Assembly: GCF_015558785.1 (NCBI RefSeq)
Contig: NZ_JADMOP010000004.1
Coordinates: 45,707 to 109,706, forward strand
DNA length: 64,000 nt
Source: Collinsella aerofaciens
Lineage (GTDB): Bacteria; Actinomycetota; Coriobacteriia; Coriobacteriales; Coriobacteriaceae
Direction of reading: 5' to 3'
Below, piece after piece: positions 60,001 through 64,000 of the stretch (the first letter of the stretch is position 1; the number at the start of each line of letters is the position of its first letter). Below the pieces are notes generated by a model. That model worked only from the letters and a program-made list of their open reading frames with translations, made no database searches and was not told where the DNA came from. The translations under genes and the position numbers were made by a program.

Positions 60001-61161
60001 ATGTCGGATTCGCCTAATTTTTTAACCTATGCCCAGACGGCGTTTGATCCGTTTGAGGAGAGGCCGTTCTGCGCGGTGGATAGCCTCGTCTTTGCGTGGT
60101 TGTCCTATTTGCGTTTGCCGGGCGATATGGCGGAGCTGACGAACTGGCAGGGCCTAGACGTACGCGAGCTGCTGCGTGCCGAGTGCTACCGGGACATGAT
60201 TGACGACTTGTGGGATCCAGAGGGGAGCAGGGCCTTGTTGGAGGCCGTGGCAGCAAGCCCTCGCTACCGTGGCGTGCACGTTTGCGGCTATCGTGCCGTG
60301 AGCGATGTGGTGGCGACAGAGCAGTTTGCAGCCATGGCGTTCCGGTTTCCGGCGGGGTTTAGCTATCTTTCCTTCCGGGGGACCGACAGCACGATTGTGG
60401 GCTGGAAAGAGGACTTTAACATGGCGTTCCGGTGTCCTGTGCCGGCCCAGGAATCCGCGGCGCGTTATGTGGACGAGGCGGCGGATGCGATTGACGGGCC
60501 GCTCTTGTGCGGAGGCCATTCCAAGGGCGGAAATCTGGCTGTGTATGGTGCAGCGATGTGCTCAAGCGGTGCTCGTAACCGGATTGAGCGGGTCTTCTCC
60601 CACGATGGCCCTGGCTTTGTCGAGGAGTTTCTGAACGGAGACGCCTTTGCGAGCCTTTCTGGTCGTATCGATAAAACCCTGCCCCAGTCTTCGATCTTCG
60701 GCATGATGTTCGAGACGCAAGAGGACTACGCTATCGTCGAAAGCACCGAGTTTAGCCTGCTGCAACACAATCCCTTTAGCTGGGTGGTCGACGGCTGCGA
60801 TTTTGTGTATTGCGAACGCCTGTCTGCTGGCGCGCGATATGTTGATGGCTCTATTCGCGAGATGCTGCTTGCAGTGTCACCTGGCGAGCGCGAGCGTTTT
60901 GTAGAAGCGTTGTTCTCCGTGTTTGAGGCTACGGGCGCCGAACGTTTTGCGGATATCGCCGGGAACATGCGCGAGAACCTGCCTGTGATGCTCCGGGCCG
61001 CCCAAGGCTTTGACAAGGATACGCGCCATTTTGTTTCGCAGACCATCGCGGCAATCCTTAGATGTGCATTGCTGCCCAAACGCCCTCAGATCGACATGTC
61101 CGCTGCCGGTAAGAGTCTGGCAGAACAACTCGAGGCCTGGCAGTCCGAGCTCCTGCGTTAA
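60001..61161 (+). CDS. Mbeg1-like (DUF2974) alpha/beta-hydrolase
   Basis: 386 aa. The nucleophile elbow GGHSKGGNLAVY near residue 168 is the hallmark of DUF2974 lipase-like proteins; YLSFRGTDSTIVGWKEDFNM comes before it and FSHDGPGF after it. No signal peptide or membrane helix is seen. The substrate is unknown, probably an ester. GGGAGG precedes ATG. The gene lies between two 32-bp direct repeats. Confidence 0.85.
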   Translation: MSDSPNFLTYAQTAFDPFEERPFCAVDSLVFAWLSYLRLPGDMAELTNWQGLDVRELLRAECYRDMIDDLWDPEGSRALLEAVAASPRYRGVHVCGYRAVSDVVATEQFAAMAFRFPAGFSYLSFRGTDSTIVGWKEDFNMAFRCPVPAQESAARYVDEAADAIDGPLLCGGHSKGGNLAVYGAAMCSSGARNRIERVFSHDGPGFVEEFLNGDAFASLSGRIDKTLPQSSIFGMMFETQEDYAIVESTEFSLLQHNPFSWVVDGCDFVYCERLSAGARYVDGSIREMLLAVSPGERERFVEALFSVFEATGAERFADIAGNMRENLPVMLRAAQGFDKDTRHFVSQTIAAILRCALLPKRPQIDMSAAGKSLAEQLEAWQSELLR

Positions 61162-61164
61162 CCA

Positions 61165-61196
61165 TTGGTGCAGAGAAACCTGGCCCCAATGCAGCA
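61165..61196. repeat. 32-bp direct repeat, right copy
   Basis: It starts 3 nt after the Mbeg1-like stop and matches the left copy at 27 of 32 positions in the same orientation. The interval between copies is about 1.2 kb. Confidence 0.85.
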
Positions 61197-61263
61197 ATCT
61201 TCGATGCGCTTGGGGCGGGCTCGACCGCTATACTGGTTCGTGCCGAAATCGATCTAGAACGGA

Positions 61264-62277
61264 ATGCCGTATATGAAAATCAATCACGCGATTCTGCATA
61301 TCCTGGACTTTGACTCTGCCGTTAACGTTATGAGCCAGCGCGAGCTCGATATCGAAAGCCGTACCGTGCGCAACTTCGTGACCACGCATCTGCGCCGCGC
61401 ACGAACCTCGGCCGACAATAAACGTGCCACGTTTGCCGAGAACTCTGCGTTTGGCGGCGAGCTCAAGGGCTATTTCTTTGGCGAGCGCGAGTTCGTGGAC
61501 CTGTCGCAGCAGATTGCGGAGTTCATCTCTTCCGAGCTCACCAAAGCCGAGAAAGCCGAGTCCACCGACGTGCTCGTGGCCGATTTTGACGACGATGAGG
61601 ATGCCCGCTGGTTTGCCGTGATGCTGCTGGGCTCCAAGCAGGCTTTTATGCACGAAGTGGGCCGCGAGGAGGGGGAGGTACGCAACGACATCGCGCGCCA
61701 CTACGCCATTCTGCCGAACCCCTCGCAAAAGGTGCCGAGCTATGCCATCGTGCGCGCGAGTACCATGGAGATCGGCTATGTGGACAAGAAACGCAAGATC
61801 GCCGGCGAGGACCGTATGCTTATCCCCGATGGCCTGCTGCAGTGCGACACGGGCGTATCGGGCAAGGAGGTCATCGACACCGTGACGCGTGTGGTCGAGG
61901 AAGTCGCCGAGGAGCACGGTGCCAATACGGCCGTAGCGCTCGCCAAGGTTAAGGCTGCTGTTGCCGAGAAGGTCGAGGATGACGAGGAACTGCCGCCTTG
62001 GGATATCGTCGACGAGGTCTTTGAGGACGAGCCGGTCATCAAGGAGAGCGTGCGCGCGGCACTGACCGAGGAGAAGGTGCCTGAGCGTGTGCCCGTGGAG
62101 CGCAAGCAGGTCGAACGCGCGGCCGTGCGCAATCACAAGATCCGTACCGACACGGGTATCGAGATCAGCTTCCCGGCCGAGATGGGTTCGAACTCCGAGT
62201 ACATTGAGTTCGTCAACGAGCCCAACGGCCTCATTTCCATCGAGCTCAAAAATATCGGGTCAATTGAGAATCGATAA
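61264..62277 (+). CDS. Nucleoid-associated protein (NdpA/YejK family)
   Basis: This 337-aa protein matches the 37-kDa nucleoid-associated family: KINHAILHILDFDSAVNV at the N-terminus, EFISSELTKAEKAESTDVLVADFD near 95, and SYAIVRASTMEIGYVDKKRKIAG near 160. An acidic helical region (~200-260) and the final ISFPAEMGSNSEYIEFVNEPNGLISIELKNI complete it. DNA compaction or phage-defence associated roles are known for relatives. The start may be the second ATG at 61273. Confidence 0.85.
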   Translation: MPYMKINHAILHILDFDSAVNVMSQRELDIESRTVRNFVTTHLRRARTSADNKRATFAENSAFGGELKGYFFGEREFVDLSQQIAEFISSELTKAEKAESTDVLVADFDDDEDARWFAVMLLGSKQAFMHEVGREEGEVRNDIARHYAILPNPSQKVPSYAIVRASTMEIGYVDKKRKIAGEDRMLIPDGLLQCDTGVSGKEVIDTVTRVVEEVAEEHGANTAVALAKVKAAVAEKVEDDEELPPWDIVDEVFEDEPVIKESVRAALTEEKVPERVPVERKQVERAAVRNHKIRTDTGIEISFPAEMGSNSEYIEFVNEPNGLISIELKNIGSIENR

Positions 62278-62302
62278 ACTGCGCTTGAACTTCAGACAAA
62301 GC

Positions 62303-62335
62303 AAAGGCCGAAACCCTTCGGGACTTCGGCCTTTT
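62303..62335 (+). terminator. Terminator after the nucleoid-protein gene
   Basis: AAAGGCCGAA pairs with TTCGGCCTTT around an inner CCC-TTC-GGG pairing, followed by TTTTT. Confidence 0.88.
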
Positions 62336-62378
62336 TGCTTGGAGCTGAATTGAGTTGCAGACTGAGCATAAGTCAGCG

Positions 62379-62477
62379 AAAACGCCCCTAGGCGAGCAAG
62401 GTGACGTGAAAGAGGAGGGAAGCGTACTCCGGTACGCGACCGACGATTGAACGTCAGATTGCCGCTTAGGGGCGTTT
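62379..62477 (-). ncRNA. Structured 3'-flanking element, copy B
   Basis: Read on the minus strand, downstream of dapH. P1 pairs AAACGCCCCTAAGCG with CGCCTAGGGGCGTTT; P2 pairs TGACGT with ACGTCA; P3 pairs GCGTAC with GTACGC around CGGA. The unpaired CTCCTCTTTC and TCAA-CGTCG match copy A at 52748-52850, while the helices vary and stay paired. Both copies lie 3' of a gene in the same orientation. Confidence 0.65.
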
Positions 62478-62485
62478 GCAGCGTC

Positions 62486-62532
62486 GAGAGATCCGTCGTT
62501 CGTTAGAACGACGGAACCAAAGGTGCAGCGTC
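62486..62532 (-). repeat. Hairpin flanked by TCGACGCTGC direct repeats
   Basis: CGACGCTGC occurs at both ends of this stretch (minus strand). Between them lies the hairpin CCGTCGTT/AACGACGG. Copy A after ettA has a single CGACGCCGC and no such insert, so this may be a small insertion in copy B. Confidence 0.5.
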
Positions 62533-62537
62533 GACTA

Positions 62538-62564
62538 GTTACGCGGTTTGGTAAAACTGCGCAG
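62538..62564 (-). terminator. Hairpin immediately after dapH
   Basis: On the minus strand GCGCAGTTTT pairs with AAACCGCGT with a G-T pair and a short loop. It is related to the hairpin after ettA (shared CCAAACCGCGTAACT). Confidence 0.6.
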
Positions 62565-62566
62565 CC

Positions 62567-63286
62567 CTAGAGTTGACGTAAGCCCTCTTCCAGGCCGGTC
62601 TTGCTGTCGGTCTTCTCGTCGCGCATCTTGATGACGCGGGCGGGGACACCGGCCACGACGGCACCGGCGGGGACGTCCTCGACGCACACGGCGCCGGCGG
62701 CAACGACAGCGCCCTTGCCTACGTGCACGCCCTCCAGGACCACGGCATTGGCGCCGATCATAACGTCGTCCTCGATGATGACGGGCGTGGCACTGGCGGG
62801 CTCCACGACGCCTGCCAGCACGGTGCCGGCGCCGATGTGGCAGTTCTTGCCCACGGTGGCGCGGCCGCCCAGCACAGCGCCCATGTCGATCATGGAGCCT
62901 TCGCCAATGACGGAGCCGATGTTGATGATGGCGCCCATCATGATGACGGCGCGATCGCCAATCTCGACACGGTCGCGGATGATCGCGCCCGGCTCGATGC
63001 GGGCGTTGATACCCTTGAGGTCGAGCATGGGCACGGCGGAGTTGCGGCAGTCGTTCTCTACGTCGTAGTAGTCGATGGAGTCGGCGTTGGCGTCGAGGAT
63101 TGCCTTGAGCTCATCCCAGTCACCAAAGACGGTCTTGCCACGACGACCGCCGTAGACGTGCGCATTGCCCCACTGGACCTTCATGCCCGGCTTTTCGCGC
63201 ACGTACAGTTTGACGGGCGTTTTCTTGGGCGCGGTTGCGATGTAGTTGATAATCTCCTGTGCGTCCATCTCGGCTGCATTACTCAT
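62567..63286 (-). CDS. dapH: Tetrahydrodipicolinate N-acetyltransferase
   Basis: This 239-aa left-handed beta-helix acyltransferase makes N-acetyl-2-amino-6-oxopimelate in the lysine/diaminopimelate pathway. An N-terminal helical domain ([23 protein letters not shown]) is followed by hexapeptide repeats from about residue 90 ([52 protein letters not shown]). The length and N-domain match DapH rather than the longer succinylase DapD. AAGGAGAG precedes ATG. dapB lies 39 nt upstream in the same operon. Confidence 0.93.
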   Translation of the reverse strand: MSNAAEMDAQEIINYIATAPKKTPVKLYVREKPGMKVQWGNAHVYGGRRGKTVFGDWDELKAILDANADSIDYYDVENDCRNSAVPMLDLKGINARIEPGAIIRDRVEIGDRAVIMMGAIINIGSVIGEGSMIDMGAVLGGRATVGKNCHIGAGTVLAGVVEPASATPVIIEDDVMIGANAVVLEGVHVGKGAVVAAGAVCVEDVPAGAVVAGVPARVIKMRDEKTDSKTGLEEGLRQL

Positions 63287-63325
63287 TTGCTGTCTCTCCT
63301 TTGAGTGGATCCGGTTGATACCTGG

Positions 63326-64000
63326 TTAGGCAAACATGACCTGGTCGAACGTATAGAAGCCAGGCTCGCGGGTGACGAGCTTCTGCGCGGCTGCCAGGGC
63401 GCCGTTGACGAAGATCTGACGGCTCGTGGCGCGGTGCGTGAGCGTGACCTCCTCGTCCTGGCCGAAAAAGCTTACCTCGTGCACGCCGGCGACGGTGCCG
63501 CCGCGCAGCGAGTGCATGCCGATCTCCTTGGGGTCGCGCGCGCCGCACATGCCCTCGCGGCCATAGACGGGGTGGTAGCCTGCCTCGGGCTCGGCTTCGA
63601 CGACGGCGTCGAGCAACAACTTGGCAGTGCCGCTGGGGGCGTCGACCTTTTGATTATGGTGCGTCTCGACGATTTCGCAGTCAAAGCCGGGCAGCTCGCG
63701 CGTGGCCTGGGCAACCAGATGGCGCAGGGCGGCGATACCGATAGAGTAGTTGCCCGAGTGCATAACACGGGCGTTCTGACCCAGCTCGCGCAGGCGATCC
63801 ACCTGCTCGGGCGTATAGCCCGTGGTGCCGGAAACGAGTGCGGCACCCGTGCGCTCGACATAGGCGACAACGGCATCGAAGGTCACGACGTTCGAGAAGT
63901 CGATGATTACATCGGCGGCCGGTGCGCTCTCGAGCTCGGACAAGTCGAAGCCGATCTGGGCGACGATATCAAAAACGGGCTCTCCAGCGGTGTTGACAAT
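63326..64000 (-). CDS. dapB: 4-hydroxy-tetrahydrodipicolinate reductase, 5' end outside the window
   Basis: 225 codons of the C-terminal part are present; the frame is open to the window end (IVNTAGEPVFDIVAQIGFDL...), so the N-terminal nucleotide-binding start is missing. It reduces the dihydrodipicolinate precursor with NAD(P)H. IIDFSN, SGTTGYTPEQ, NYSIGIAALRHLV, the catalytic ETHHNQKVDAPSGTAK and the final FYTFDQVMF match DapB. Confidence 0.93.
   Translation of the reverse strand: MVNTAGEPVFDIVAQIGFDLSELESAPAADVIIDFSNVVTFDAVVAYVERTGAALVSGTTGYTPEQVDRLRELGQNARVMHSGNYSIGIAALRHLVAQATRELPGFDCEIVETHHNQKVDAPSGTAKLLLDAVVEAEPEAGYHPVYGREGMCGARDPKEIGMHSLRGGTVAGVHEVSFFGQDEEVTLTHRATSRQIFVNGALAAAQKLVTREPGFYTFDQVMFA

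Overview
The window looks like chromosome from a Coriobacteriia member close to Collinsella. The basis is the GC-rich codon use, the obligate-anaerobe gene content (class III ribonucleotide reductase NrdD/NrdG, an iron-sulfur aldo-keto reductase, L-lactate dehydrogenase), Gram-positive surface features (a lipoprotein and an LPxTG-like anchored protein), the acetylase branch of diaminopimelate synthesis, and a Gram-positive type LexA box. The assignment is by inference; no 16S rRNA gene is present.

Layout. 1-2512: four tRNA-gene neighbourhoods (three identical tRNA-Gly genes, one tRNA-Cys, one tRNA-Val) around a GH13 alpha-glucosidase. 2513-8112: nrdD and nrdG behind an NrdR box and separated by two large palindromes, then folE, an HD-domain gene and folB. 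8119-14600: housekeeping enzymes, a SlyD-like/UreE-like pair, a Fur-family regulator, acylphosphatase, an oxidoreductase and RNase H. 14660-17284: a LysR regulator divergent from metY, with a leader peptide in the metY leader. 17495-27833: secreted and membrane proteins, ketopantoate reductase, two genes each preceded by a copy of a palindromic repeat, a polar amino-acid ABC transporter, flavodoxin and a DUF3793 protein. 28048-35818: a heavy-metal-associated protein, a large surface protein, the YolD/UvrX SOS pair, half of an iron-dependent alcohol dehydrogenase, and pgi. 35960-38828: an accessory three-gene operon (unknown protein, ClpP-like protease, VirD4/TraG-like ATPase). 39318-47814: two HAD phosphatases, then a GntR-controlled operon resembling Amadori-product (fructoselysine type) catabolism but with a YfcC transporter and an unusual amidohydrolase. 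47859-64000: a MITE-like element, TatD, TcdA, an SdpR/SdpI-type pair, EttA, two long unknown proteins, nadE, an aminotransferase, ldh, a lipase-like protein between direct repeats, a nucleoid-associated protein, dapH and the 3' part of dapB.

How the genes work together. The clearest functional unit is 41034-47814: repressor, strong promoter with a palindromic operator, transporter, amidohydrolase, epimerase, deglycase and kinase, probably taking a glycated amino acid or peptide to glucose 6-phosphate. The lysine/peptidoglycan genes dapB-dapH are transcribed together on the minus strand. The amino-acid transporter genes (binding protein, permease, ATPase) form one unit with an attenuating terminator after the first gene.

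The most unusual material is non-coding. There are two copies of a structured 3'-flanking element with compensatory base changes (after ettA and after dapH), two copies of a 63-bp hairpin repeat with covarying stems (21.2 kb and 22.4 kb), long palindromes between nrdD and nrdG, and a cysteine-containing leader peptide inside alternative stems before metY. I saw no CRISPR array, insertion sequence transposase, rRNA or complete prophage.
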